A stretch of 21,100 bases of DNA, taken from the NCBI GenBank assembly GCA_038240335.1, contig JBBSDV010000027.1, positions 1-21,100 of the forward strand. Direction: 5' to 3'. The notes under the pieces are model-generated. The model made no database searches and was not told where the DNA came from. It saw only the letters and a program-made list of their open reading frames with translations. Shown here piece after piece: positions 1 through 7,127 of this stretch. This stretch comes from JBBSDV01 sp038240335. Its GTDB lineage: Bacteria > Chloroflexota > Dehalococcoidia > DSTF01 > JACRBR01. Position 1 is the stretch's first letter; every line of letters begins with the position of its first letter. Position numbers and translations under genes: made by a program.

Positions 1-636
1 CCAGAGCTCCTCGATCGAGCCTCCACCGCGGCCGGCGATGATGACATCGATGTCGCCGCGAGCGTTGAGCTGCGCGAGGGCGCCGACGATGCCGCTGACG
101 GCATCAGGCCCCTGCACGGGCGTCGGCGCGAGGACGATCTCGACGAGCGGCCAGCGGCGCTCGAGGACATGGCAGATGTCGTGGAAGACGGCGCCGGATT
201 CGGACGTGATGACGCCGATGCGGCGCGGCATGCGCGGCAGCGCGCGCTTCCGCGACGCGTCGAACAGCCCCTCTTCGGCGAGCCGTTCCTTGAGGAGTTC
301 GAACTCTGCTTGCAGCGCGCCAGCACCCTCGGGCTGGACGAATTCGACGATCATCTGCAGTTCGCCGCGCTGCTCGTAGACGGAGATGCGGCCGTTCGCA
401 AGGATAGCGTTGCCGTTCTGGACAAGGGCAGCGGTGGAAGGCTTTGTGTAGCGTGGCGCGAAGAAGACGGCGCGGAGCTGCGAGCTCGCGTCCTTCAGGG
501 TGAAGTACGTGTGGCCGGACGCCGGGCGGCTGACGTTCGAGACCTCGCCCGCTACCCAGATGTCGCGGAAGAGCGGCGCGGACTCAATGAGCTCGCGCAG
601 ATACGCCGTGACCTCGCGGACCGCGTAGACCTGCAT
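1..636 (-). CDS. xseA: Exodeoxyribonuclease VII large subunit (N-terminal part, cut by window edge)
   Basis: This frame encodes the large subunit of exonuclease VII, which degrades single-stranded DNA into oligonucleotides together with the small subunit XseB. The 212 visible residues begin MQVYAVREVTAYLREL and contain the N-terminal OB-fold with the family signature V-A-G-E-V-S-N at about residues 29-35, followed by SGHTYFTLKD and F-F. The catalytic-domain start carries R-R-I-G-V-I-T-S and, at the window edge, the hallmark I-I-A-G-R-G-G-G-S-I-E-E-L-W. The frame runs open through base 1, so roughly the C-terminal half lies outside. The ATG at 636 was chosen because the N-terminus matches the family; no convincing Shine-Dalgarno precedes it. 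It lies 47 nt downstream of efp on the same strand, so it is probably co-transcribed. Family identity is seen directly; the operon is inferred. Confidence 0.95.
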   Translation of the reverse strand, partial: MQVYAVREVTAYLRELIESAPLFRDIWVAGEVSNVSRPASGHTYFTLKDASSQLRAVFFAPRYTKPSTAALVQNGNAILANGRISVYEQRGELQMIVEFVQPEGAGALQAEFELLKERLAEEGLFDASRKRALPRMPRRIGVITSESGAVFHDICHVLERRWPLVEIVLAPTPVQGPDAVSGIVGALAQLNARGDIDVIIAGRGGGSIEELW

Positions 637-683
637 AGCGGCATTTTCGAACAAATGCGCGGATCAGCGCAATGGCGGTGGCG

Positions 684-1241
684 TTACGCGCGCTCCTGGT
701 ATTCGCCCGTGCCGGTGTTGACCTTGATGCTGTCGCCCTCATTGACGAAGAGCGGGACGTTGACGACGAGGCCGGTCTCGAGCGTCGCGGGCTTCGTCGC
801 GCCGGTGGCGGTATCGCCCTTGAGGCCGGGGTCGCAGCGCGTGACCTTGAGGACGACCGACGCGGGCAACTCGATGCCGATCGGCTCTTCGCCGAGAAAG
901 AGCACCTCGCAGGTGCCGTTCTCGGCGAGGAAATTTTTCGCCTCACCGACCTGATCGATGGTGAGCGGCACCTGATCGTAGGTCTCGGTGTTCATGAAGT
1001 TCATGATCGAGTCCTCGGCGTAGCTGAACTGCATCGAGACGCGGTCGACGCGCACGCGCGGCCACTTCTCGCCGGCTTGGAAGGAGCGTTCGATAAGATC
1101 GCCGCGGCGGACGTCGCGGAGCTTCATTCGCATTTGGGCGGAGCCGCGGCCCATCTTGATGTGGGCGAACTCCATCACCTGATAGACGCGGCCGTCGAGC
1201 TCGATGGTGGCGCCGCGCTTCATGTCGCCTGTGGAAATCAT
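684..1241 (-). CDS. efp: Translation elongation factor P with Arg at the tip
   Basis: EF-P binds between the ribosomal P and E sites and relieves stalling at polyproline stretches. The 185-residue product has the KOW-like N-terminal domain (about 1-65), a central OB domain and the C-terminal OB domain ending G-D-S-I-K-V-N-T-G-T-G-E-Y, which is the EF-P signature. The ATG at 1241 follows an AGGAGG (10 nt spacing); the frame can be extended 32 codons upstream, but those residues are not EF-P-like. The tip loop, normally P-G-K-G with a modified Lys (E. coli Lys34), reads K29-M-G-R32-G-S-A, so the modifiable position is Arg. Arg32 is the residue rhamnosylated by EarP in some proteobacteria, but the loop context here differs from that subgroup. 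It is probably the first gene of an efp-xseA operon. Confidence 0.96.
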   Translation of the reverse strand: MISTGDMKRGATIELDGRVYQVMEFAHIKMGRGSAQMRMKLRDVRRGDLIERSFQAGEKWPRVRVDRVSMQFSYAEDSIMNFMNTETYDQVPLTIDQVGEAKNFLAENGTCEVLFLGEEPIGIELPASVVLKVTRCDPGLKGDTATGATKPATLETGLVVNVPLFVNEGDSIKVNTGTGEYQERA

Positions 1242-1273
1242 GGGTGAGGATCCTCCTGTTGTTAGTTGAGGGT

Positions 1274-1279
1274 AGTGTA
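1274..1279 (-). promoter_or_regulatory. Possible -10 element for efp
   Basis: Read on the minus strand this is TACACT, four of six matches to TATAAT, about 33 nt upstream of the efp ATG and upstream of its AGGAGG. No good -35 is visible at 16-18 nt spacing, so the call is weak. The same hexamer is used by the better fmdB promoter at 11103-11132. Confidence 0.3.
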
Positions 1280-1463
1280 CTGCCTGACCTGGTCGGCGCT
1301 TAGCCGCGTCAGCTCGAACGTGCTCTGTGACAGACACATGGAGCCCGGAGCCATCTTGGCAGAGGACGCTGCGCTCTCTGCGCTCCCGCGTCGCCTTCTT
1401 GGACGGGGAGCAGTGGCGGGGGTGGGTGAGTGTCGCTTCCCTTGCAGCTACGGCATAAGCGGC

Positions 1464-1493
1464 TTCGTTCGGTGATCAAGCGACCGCTATACT
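1464..1493 (+). promoter_or_regulatory. Candidate promoter for ispH
   Basis: The -10 is TATACT at 1488-1493 (5 of 6). A poor -35 (TTCGTT, 1464-1469) sits 18 nt upstream. Transcription would begin near 1500, giving a leader of about 46 nt before the ispH ATG. The rest of the 305-bp divergent gap between efp and ispH shows nothing else recognisable. Confidence 0.4.
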
Positions 1494-1546
1494 GAGGTGC
1501 ATGGAGTTGATCTACATTACGTCGACTTCTGCTCGTTGGAGTATTA

Positions 1547-2407
1547 ATGCGCGTAATAAAGGCTAAGGAACTGGGATTCTGCATGGGGGTGCGGCGGGCC
1601 GTCGACATGATGGAGTCGGCGGCGGGCGAACTGGGGCCGATTACGAGTCTGGGGTCGACGGTGCACAATCCGCAGGTCGTGGACACGCTGCGGGCGCGCG
1701 GCGTTGAGGTGATCGCCACGCTGGATGCGATCGATACGCGGCCGGTGGCGATTACGGCGCATGGCGTCGGGCCGAGCGTGCTGCGCGAGCTGCAGTCGCG
1801 CGGGGCGAACATTGTCGATACGACGTGCCCGATCGTGACGCGCGCGCAGCAGTGGGCGAAGAAGCTTACGGACGAGGGATTTGGGCTGGTGGTCTTCGGC
1901 GACCCGGAGCATAAGGAAGTGCGGGGCATCATCGACTGGGCGAGCGGCAAGGTGACGACGATGCGCTCGGCGGCCGAGCTCGATGCGCCGCTGCCCGCCT
2001 GGATGCCGTCGCGCATCGGCGTGCTTTCGCAGACGACGGAGACGGAGGGGCACTTCGCGCACTTCGTGCAGACGCTCCTGACGAAGCACATGGATCGAAT
2101 CAGCGAGCTGCGGGTGATCAACACACTGTGCAACGCGACGACGAGCCAGCAAGCGGCAACCGACGAATTGGCGGAGCAGGTCGATCTGATGGTGGTCGTC
2201 GGCGGGCGCGAGAGCGCGAACACGCGGCACCTCGCCGAAGTCGCGCGGGAGCACGGCGTCGTGACGCACCACGTGGAGTCGGCGGCGGAGATCGATGCCG
2301 CGTGGCTGCCGGGACACGAGCGTGTCGGCGTGGCGGCCGGGGCATCGACGCCGGACACAGTGATCGACGACGTCGTCGCGCGGCTGTACGCGCTCGCACC
2401 CGCCTGA
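1547..2407 (+). CDS. ispH: 4-hydroxy-3-methylbut-2-enyl diphosphate reductase (LytB/IspH)
   Basis: IspH catalyses the last step of the MEP isoprenoid pathway, reductive dehydroxylation of HMBPP to IPP and DMAPP, using a 4Fe-4S cluster. All hallmark residues are present in 286 aa: Cys12 (GFCMGVRRAV), His40 (TVHNP), His72 (AHGV), Cys94 (DTTCP), the H-x-E pair at 122-124 (catalytic Glu124, with Lys instead of the usual Pro between them), the Q-T-T at 162-164, Cys195 (NTLCNAT), Ser223/Asn225 and Ser267. The position equivalent to the second Ser of the S-S-N motif is Ala224. ATG 1547 follows GGAG with 5 nt spacing. The DUF512 gene follows 34 nt downstream on the same strand, so an operon is likely. 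Confidence 0.97.
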   Translation: MRVIKAKELGFCMGVRRAVDMMESAAGELGPITSLGSTVHNPQVVDTLRARGVEVIATLDAIDTRPVAITAHGVGPSVLRELQSRGANIVDTTCPIVTRAQQWAKKLTDEGFGLVVFGDPEHKEVRGIIDWASGKVTTMRSAAELDAPLPAWMPSRIGVLSQTTETEGHFAHFVQTLLTKHMDRISELRVINTLCNATTSQQAATDELAEQVDLMVVVGGRESANTRHLAEVAREHGVVTHHVESAAEIDAAWLPGHERVGVAAGASTPDTVIDDVVARLYALAPA

Positions 2408-2441
2408 TCGTGGGTGCTGACGCGCACAGGAGTGGCCGACG

Positions 2442-4016
2442 GTGACGGAAGTTGCGCGCTCCCCACGAACGAGCAAAGACAACGACGGCGGGATCATCGA
2501 CGCGGTACGTGAGGGCAGCCTCGCCGCCGAGGCTGGGTTGCGTGCCGGGGATCGCTTGCGGGCGATCGATGGCCACGTGCTGCGGGACGCCGTCGATTAC
2601 CAGTTCTACGCCGCCGAGGAATCGCTGACGCTCGACGTGCTCCGCGACGACGAGCAACTGACGATCGGGATCGAGAAATATCCGGACGAGGATCTCGGGA
2701 TCGACTTCCGGGATGCGGCATTCGATGGCGTCAAGATCTGCAACAACAGCTGTTTTTTTTGCTTCCTCAAGGGCAACCCAAAGGGCATGCGGAAGACGCT
2801 GTACGTGAAGGACGACGACTACCGGCTGAGCTTCTTCCACGGCAACTTCGTCACGCTCACAAATCTCTCGGAGGGCGACTGGGATCGCTTCGCGGAGCAG
2901 CGGCTTTCGCCGATCAATGTCTCGGTGCACGCGACAGAGCCGGAGCTGCGTCGGTACTTGCTCGGCAACAAGACGGCGCCCGACATCTGCGAGCAGCTGC
3001 GGCAATTGGCCGCGATTGGCATCGAGGCGAACACGCAGGTCGTGCTGTGTCCGGGCGTCAACGACGGCGCGGCGCTCGATCGCACGATCAGTGATCTCGC
3101 GGCGCTGCATCCGACAGTGATGACGATCTCGATCGTGCCGGTGGGGGCGACGACGGTTGCCGAGGAGCGGATCGAGCGCGGGGTGCACAGCACCGAGGTG
3201 GCGGGATGCACGCCGGAGTTCGCGCGAGCACTGATCGCGCAGGTGACGCCGTATCAGGGGCGCTTCCGGAAGCAGTGTGGCAAGACGCTTGTGTATCTCG
3301 CCGACGAGTATTATCTCGCCGCCGGCGTCGAGCTGCCGCCGGCATCGCGTTACGACGGGTTCGCGCAATACGAGAACGGCATCGGCATGACGCGGTCGCT
3401 GCTCGACGAGTGGCGAGCGTTGCGGCGATCGTACGGCCATCCGGGCGGCTCTATCTCAATACGTGGCGCAGCGAGCGACGGCACCCGGCTCGGCGCGCAG
3501 GGGTTGGCTCGCGAGCCGGACGGCGCGAACGTGGCGAAGGTACGAGTGGCGGACGACGTGCGGTCGGCCTCGTTTGTGTGCGCAAGCCTGATCGCGCCGG
3601 TACTCGAGCGCATCGCCATCGAGTTCACGGATCTGACGGGCGTCGGCGTCAGCGTGCACGCGATCGAGAACACGTTTTTCGGGTCGCGCGTGAACGTGTC
3701 GGGGCTGCTGACGGCGGACGACATCGAGCGGCAGTTGCGCGGGCGTGAACTCGGCGATCTTGTGATCCTGCCGCGATACAGCCTCGATTACACCGGCAGC
3801 CGGTTCCTCGACGACGCGACGCCACAGGCGTTGCAGGCGACGCTCGGCGTGCCATTGGGGTTTGCATCGAGCTTGCGCGATGTGTTGCACATTTTGCGCG
3901 AGCCGCTAGAATCGGACGTACGCGGCGCCGAAACCGGGGCGACGACGAACGGCAAGGCATGGGTCGACTACGACTCGATCAGGGTGGAAGGAGGTGCGGC
4001 GACAGCGCGGCGGTAG
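2442..4016 (+). CDS. DUF512 protein: PDZ domain plus radical-SAM-like iron-sulfur domain
   Basis: The function of this family is not established. The 524-residue product has an N-terminal PDZ domain (about 13-75, with S-L-A-A-E-A-G-L-R-A-G-D-R), then a CX3CX2C motif at Cys100, Cys104 and Cys107 followed by K-G-M-R-K-T-L-Y-V-K-D-D-D-Y-R-L-S-F, which is typical of the family and looks like a radical-SAM iron-sulfur site, and then the DUF512 domain with Q-C-G-K-T-L-V-Y-L-A-D-E-Y-Y. The start is a GTG preceded by CAGGAG (9 nt spacing). It lies 34 nt after ispH, another iron-sulfur enzyme. Its last codons overlap a likely promoter for glmS, and its stop is only 11 nt before the glmS ribozyme cleavage site. 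Family assignment is firm; a redox or radical reaction is inference. Confidence 0.92.
   Translation: MTEVARSPRTSKDNDGGIIDAVREGSLAAEAGLRAGDRLRAIDGHVLRDAVDYQFYAAEESLTLDVLRDDEQLTIGIEKYPDEDLGIDFRDAAFDGVKICNNSCFFCFLKGNPKGMRKTLYVKDDDYRLSFFHGNFVTLTNLSEGDWDRFAEQRLSPINVSVHATEPELRRYLLGNKTAPDICEQLRQLAAIGIEANTQVVLCPGVNDGAALDRTISDLAALHPTVMTISIVPVGATTVAEERIERGVHSTEVAGCTPEFARALIAQVTPYQGRFRKQCGKTLVYLADEYYLAAGVELPPASRYDGFAQYENGIGMTRSLLDEWRALRRSYGHPGGSISIRGAASDGTRLGAQGLAREPDGANVAKVRVADDVRSASFVCASLIAPVLERIAIEFTDLTGVGVSVHAIENTFFGSRVNVSGLLTADDIERQLRGRELGDLVILPRYSLDYTGSRFLDDATPQALQATLGVPLGFASSLRDVLHILREPLESDVRGAETGATTNGKAWVDYDSIRVEGGAATARR
3885..3912 (+). promoter_or_regulatory. Candidate glmS promoter inside the upstream coding region
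   Basis: TTGCAC (3885-3890), a 16-nt spacer and TAGAAT (3907-3912, 5 of 6 to the -10 consensus) lie near the 3' end of the DUF512 gene. Transcription would start near 3919, about 109 nt before the ribozyme cleavage site, giving glmS its own transcript. The -35 matches only its first three bases, so read-through from ispH remains possible. Confidence 0.45.
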
Positions 4017-4025
4017 GTACACAAA

Positions 4026-4170
4026 CAGCGCCAGGCCCTGCATCGCAGAGAGATGCAGGGTGACGAGGAAGAGGTCGATCGAAATACTCGGCGGATGACC
4101 TCTCGGCAGCACAGTCGATATGCGCGGGCCAAAACGCGGCGAGCAATCGCCCGACAAACCCCGCGCAACG
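4026..4170 (+). ncRNA. glmS ribozyme: glmS self-cleaving ribozyme (GlcN6P-responsive)
   Basis: The sequence matches the known glmS ribozyme core from end to end. AGCGCC at 4027-4032 places the cleavage site between A4027 and G4028. P1 is CCCTGCATC (4036-4044) with GATGCAGGG (4052-4060), a perfect 9-bp stem. TGACGAGG (4061-4068) is the conserved junction. P2 is GAGGTC (4071-4076) with GACCTC (4097-4102), enclosing ATCGAAAT and CTCGGCGGAT, both near-invariant in the class. P2.2 is CGCC (4029-4032) with GGCG (4090-4093). P3 is GCGCGGG (4122-4128) with CCCGCGC (4160-4166). P4 is GGCGA (4138-4142) with TCGCC (4147-4151), capped by a GCAA GNRA tetraloop. In known members glucosamine-6-phosphate is the cofactor for cleavage and lowers glmS expression. 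Position upstream of glmS agrees. Confidence 0.95.
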
Positions 4171-4295
4171 TGCCCGAGCTTCCGGCTCGGTTCTCCCGCT
4201 CGCACCAATACAACACTATGTTCGCCTGATAGACATGTTCGATCGCCGGAAACGCGATGCGCGTATCGACGCGCATGCACGCGGGAAGGAATCTC
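4171..4295 (+). other. Rest of the glmS leader, with two hairpins
   Basis: Between the ribozyme and the short upstream frame there are two inverted repeats: CCGAGC/GCTCGG (4174-4179 and 4185-4190, 5-nt loop) and ATGCGCGT/ACGCGCAT (4257-4264 and 4269-4276, loop ATCG). The first is followed by TTCTC and could be a weak terminator; the second could affect access to the AAGGA at 4286-4290. No function is assigned. Confidence 0.4.
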
Positions 4296-4355
4296 ATGAA
4301 ACACCAAGGGACGGATCCGTCTGGGCCGAGTGCTTACCGAACGGGGGCGCGCTGA
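4296..4355 (+). CDS. Possible 19-residue leader peptide overlapping the glmS start
   Basis: An ATG at 4296 is preceded by GGAAGGA with about 5 nt spacing, a better ribosome-binding site than glmS itself has. It encodes MKHQGTDPSGPSAYRTGAR and stops at TGA 4353-4355, which shares its final A with the glmS ATG (TGATG). That arrangement is typical of translational coupling. The peptide is hydrophilic, has no signal or membrane segment and resembles no family known to me. It may matter only through its translation. Whether it is translated is inference; the reading frame, the site and the overlap are seen directly. Confidence 0.4.
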   Translation: MKHQGTDPSGPSAYRTGAR

Positions 4356-6199
4356 TGTGCGGCATCATCGGCTACACGGGCGAGCGGGAAGCCGCGCCGC
4401 TCCTGCTCGACGGGCTGCAGCGGCTCGAGTACCGCGGCTACGACAGCGCGGGGATCGCGGTCGTCGACGCCGGCGGCGCGATCAAGATCGCAAAGGGCGC
4501 GGGCAAGCTCTCGGTGCTGCGACGGGGGCTCGAGGGCGCGTATCCGGCGGGAAGCGCGGGCATCGGCCACACGAGGTGGGCGACGCACGGCAAGCCGACG
4601 ACAGACAACGCCCATCCGCACGAAGATTGCCGCGGCGACGTCGTCGTCATCCACAACGGCATCATCGAGAACTACATCTCCCTGCGCGCGGAGCTGAAGG
4701 CGGCGGGCCACGAACTGCGATCCGAGACGGACACCGAGGTGATGCCGCACCTGATCGAGTCGTATCTCGATGCGGGAGACGACCTACTGACGGCGTTCCG
4801 GCACGCGCTCGGGCGGATCGAGGGCGCGCACGCCATCGTCGTCATGTCGGCGCAGGAGCCGGGGACGATCATTGCGGCACGGATCGGCAACGCGGGCGGC
4901 GTCGTCGTCGGGCACGGCGAGCGCGAGATGTTCGTCTCGAGCGACCTCTCGGCGCTGCTGCCGGAGACGCAGCGGGTGGCGTTCCTCGCGGACGGCGAGA
5001 TCGCGGCGCTGACGGCGGACGGTGCGACGTACGTGAATCTCGCCGGCGAGGCGATCGCGAAGCGACCGCAGCACGTGCCGTACGACCCGGTCTCGGCAGC
5101 GAAGGGCGCGTACAAGCACTTCATGCTCAAGGAGATCATGGAGCAGCCGGAGTGCATCATGGACACGTTCCGCGGACGGGCGATCTTCGAGCCACCGGGG
5201 ATCGTGCTCGAGGATCTGCGGCTTTCGGACGAAGTGCTGCGGGGTGCGCGACGCGTCGTGCTGGTGGGGATGGGGACGAGCATGCATGCGGCGATCGTCG
5301 GCCGCAGCTACTTCGAGCGCATCGCCAGCATCCCGGCGGAGGTCGATAATTCGTCGGAGTTCCGGTACCGCGACGCGCTGATCGGCGCTGACACGCTGGT
5401 CGTGTCGGTGGCGCAGTCGGGGGAGACGGTCGACACGCTCGAGGCCATGGCGGAGGCGAAGCGACGGGGTGCGCGGCAGATCACGATCTGCAACTCACCC
5501 GGCGCACAGACGACGCGCGTCGCCGATGGCTTCGTGCTGACGCGCTGCGGACCGGAGGTCGCAGTGGCGAGCACGAAGACGCTGACGGCGTCGATCACCG
5601 CGCTGTATCTTCTTGCGTGCCACGTTGCTCGTGTACGTGGGGCGATTGACGATGCGCGGCTCGGCGAGCTGATCGGCGATCTGTCGCTGATGCCGTCGCT
5701 GATCGGGCGAGTGTTGAAGCTCGATGGCGAGATCGCGCGCATCGCGGGAAAAGTTGCGTCGAGCCACAACTTTCTCTTTCTCGCGCGCGGGTTGCAGTAC
5801 GCGATGGCGATGGAGGGCGCGCTCAAGCTCAAGGAAGTCAGCTACATCCATGCCGAGGGCTACCCGGCCGGCGAGATGAAGCACGGGCCGATCGCGCTGA
5901 TCGACCACGCTATGCCGGTGGTCGCGATCGCGCTCGATGATGGCATGAGGGAGAAGATGCTGTCGAACATCGAGCAGGTGCGTGCGCGCGACGGCATCGT
6001 GATCGGCGTGCTCACAGAGGGCGACACAGAGATCGCGGCGAAGTGCGACGATGCGATCTTCCTGCCACGGACGACGCCGCTGCTCTACCCGCTGCTGAGC
6101 GCGATCCCGATGCAGCTGCTGTCGTACCACATCGCGATCCGCCGCGGCTGCGACGTCGACCAGCCGCGGAACTTGGCGAAGACGGTAACGGTGGAGTGA
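4355..6199 (+). CDS. glmS: Glutamine-fructose-6-phosphate aminotransferase (isomerising)
   Basis: GlmS makes glucosamine-6-phosphate from fructose-6-phosphate and glutamine, the entry to amino-sugar and peptidoglycan precursor synthesis. The 614-residue product starts MCGIIGYTG; Cys2 becomes the N-terminal nucleophile after Met removal, which fixes the ATG at 4355. The glutaminase domain (1 to about 240) shows HTRWATHGKPT, HNGIIENY and S-E-T-D-T-E-V. Two SIS sugar-isomerase domains follow, with G-M-G-T-S-M-H-A-A, S-Q-S-G-E-T-V-D-T and A-S-T-K-T in the first and E-G-A-L-K-L-K-E-V-S-Y-I-H-A-E in the second. It ends R-N-L-A-K-T-V-T-V-E, the usual C-terminus. Only a weak GGGGG precedes the start, and a short frame overlaps it (TGATG). 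The upstream ribozyme implies product feedback. Length is normal for the family. Confidence 0.98.
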   Translation: MCGIIGYTGEREAAPLLLDGLQRLEYRGYDSAGIAVVDAGGAIKIAKGAGKLSVLRRGLEGAYPAGSAGIGHTRWATHGKPTTDNAHPHEDCRGDVVVIHNGIIENYISLRAELKAAGHELRSETDTEVMPHLIESYLDAGDDLLTAFRHALGRIEGAHAIVVMSAQEPGTIIAARIGNAGGVVVGHGEREMFVSSDLSALLPETQRVAFLADGEIAALTADGATYVNLAGEAIAKRPQHVPYDPVSAAKGAYKHFMLKEIMEQPECIMDTFRGRAIFEPPGIVLEDLRLSDEVLRGARRVVLVGMGTSMHAAIVGRSYFERIASIPAEVDNSSEFRYRDALIGADTLVVSVAQSGETVDTLEAMAEAKRRGARQITICNSPGAQTTRVADGFVLTRCGPEVAVASTKTLTASITALYLLACHVARVRGAIDDARLGELIGDLSLMPSLIGRVLKLDGEIARIAGKVASSHNFLFLARGLQYAMAMEGALKLKEVSYIHAEGYPAGEMKHGPIALIDHAMPVVAIALDDGMREKMLSNIEQVRARDGIVIGVLTEGDTEIAAKCDDAIFLPRTTPLLYPLLSAIPMQLLSYHIAIRRGCDVDQPRNLAKTVTVE

Positions 6200-6240
6200 T
6201 GGCGACTGTGAGGGATGTACTGGGTGGAGGTCGGTGGCTG

Positions 6241-6266
6241 CGCCGGCTCCTCAGCTGGCGTTCTCT
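6241..6266 (+). terminator. Possible glmS terminator
   Basis: CGCCGGCT (6241-6248) and AGCTGGCG (6253-6260) form an 8-bp stem with one G-U pair and a CCTC loop, followed by TTCTCT, 42 nt after the glmS stop. The T-run is poor. The rest of 6200-6449 holds no gene; a short CCTCC/GGAGG inverted repeat lies at 6389-6402. Confidence 0.4.
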
Positions 6267-6449
6267 CCACTGCGAGTCTTCGACGGCCACCCGCTCCCAC
6301 GAGGGCGAGGGTTCAGCCGCGGCTGTCGGCGCTATGGAGAGGTCGGGTGCTTGCAAAATCGGGCACGGTGCTGAACCTCCGCTTCGTGCCTCCTCTCGGA
6401 GGTCGGCGCGCAGTAGACTTCGACGGCAGGGCAATGCGGAGGTACAGCC

Positions 6450-7094
6450 ATGCCTATTCGACTTCCGATCATCCTCGTCTGTGCCGTGGCGGTCGTGTCG
6501 TGCAGCGGCGGTAGCGCGGCGGTGCCCGCGAGCACGCCGACGCCTGCGAAAGCGCCTTACCTTGCCGGCGGCTATCAAGGGGCGAATGAGGGGAAAACCT
6601 ACCAGCCTGCCGGCGATCCCGTGGCGTACCGGGTGTGCGCTGAAGGCAATGGCTGGGTGCGGCCGAGTCTGGATGATCAACGGCGGCATCTCGCATCGCT
6701 GGGCGGCGAGTTCCAGCGACTGGCGATTGACCCCGGCTTTCTTTTCCAGGGCGGCTACCTGAGCAGAGACGCGCAGGGCAACATCAGCGTGCGATACTCC
6801 ATCTTCTGGACGTTCGTGAGTGAACCCAAGGACGAACAAGCCGCGCTCGCCCGCTCCGGGTTGTGGTCTGCGACGCCGGACACGGCCGGGTGTGATCGCT
6901 CGGCGGGGCTGACGCTGCTGATCGAACACGAGGTGACCGACATGCGGTTCGACGGCGAGACAGTGTGGGTCACGGCGCGTTATGTGCCCGGCTACTTCGA
7001 GTACGTCCAATACTCGTTGCCTGCGGATCCACACAGCTTGGGCTATCAATTGCTGAACGAGGATGGCACGTGGATTGACGCGTGCTGTTCCTGA
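6450..7094 (+). CDS. Putative lipoprotein, no recognised family
   Basis: The 214-residue product starts MPIRLPIILVCAVAVVSC, a lipoprotein signal peptide with the lipobox V-V-S-C (modified Cys18), followed by a Ser/Ala/Thr/Pro linker to about residue 35. It should be exported and lipid-anchored on the outer face of the membrane. The mature part is globular in character, rich in Trp, Tyr and Gly, with Cys65, Cys150 and a C-terminal C-C-S. Domain family is not recognised. ATG 6450 follows GGAGG with 8 nt spacing. It stands alone between glmS and nadB, and the nadB promoter starts about 33 nt after its stop. A TAGACT at 6414-6419 could be its -10, but no -35 is visible. Export is inferred from the signal. 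Confidence 0.8.
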   Translation: MPIRLPIILVCAVAVVSCSGGSAAVPASTPTPAKAPYLAGGYQGANEGKTYQPAGDPVAYRVCAEGNGWVRPSLDDQRRHLASLGGEFQRLAIDPGFLFQGGYLSRDAQGNISVRYSIFWTFVSEPKDEQAALARSGLWSATPDTAGCDRSAGLTLLIEHEVTDMRFDGETVWVTARYVPGYFEYVQYSLPADPHSLGYQLLNEDGTWIDACCS

Positions 7095-7127
7095 CCTGGA
7101 GGCATGATCGAGGCTGATCCCGTTGCG

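Noticed and set aside
2118..3440. 440-codon open frame on the minus strand opposite ispH and the DUF512 gene
   Set aside because: It spans parts of two well-conserved genes on the other strand and has the composition of an antisense shadow.
4036..4060. Perfect 9-bp hairpin after the DUF512 gene taken at first for a terminator or REP-like element
   Set aside because: No T-run follows, and it falls exactly at helix P1 of the glmS ribozyme.
4235..4354. A 40-codon upstream extension of glmS from ATG 4235
   Set aside because: GlmS needs Cys as the mature first residue directly after Met, which fixes the start at 4355; the extension is unlike the family.
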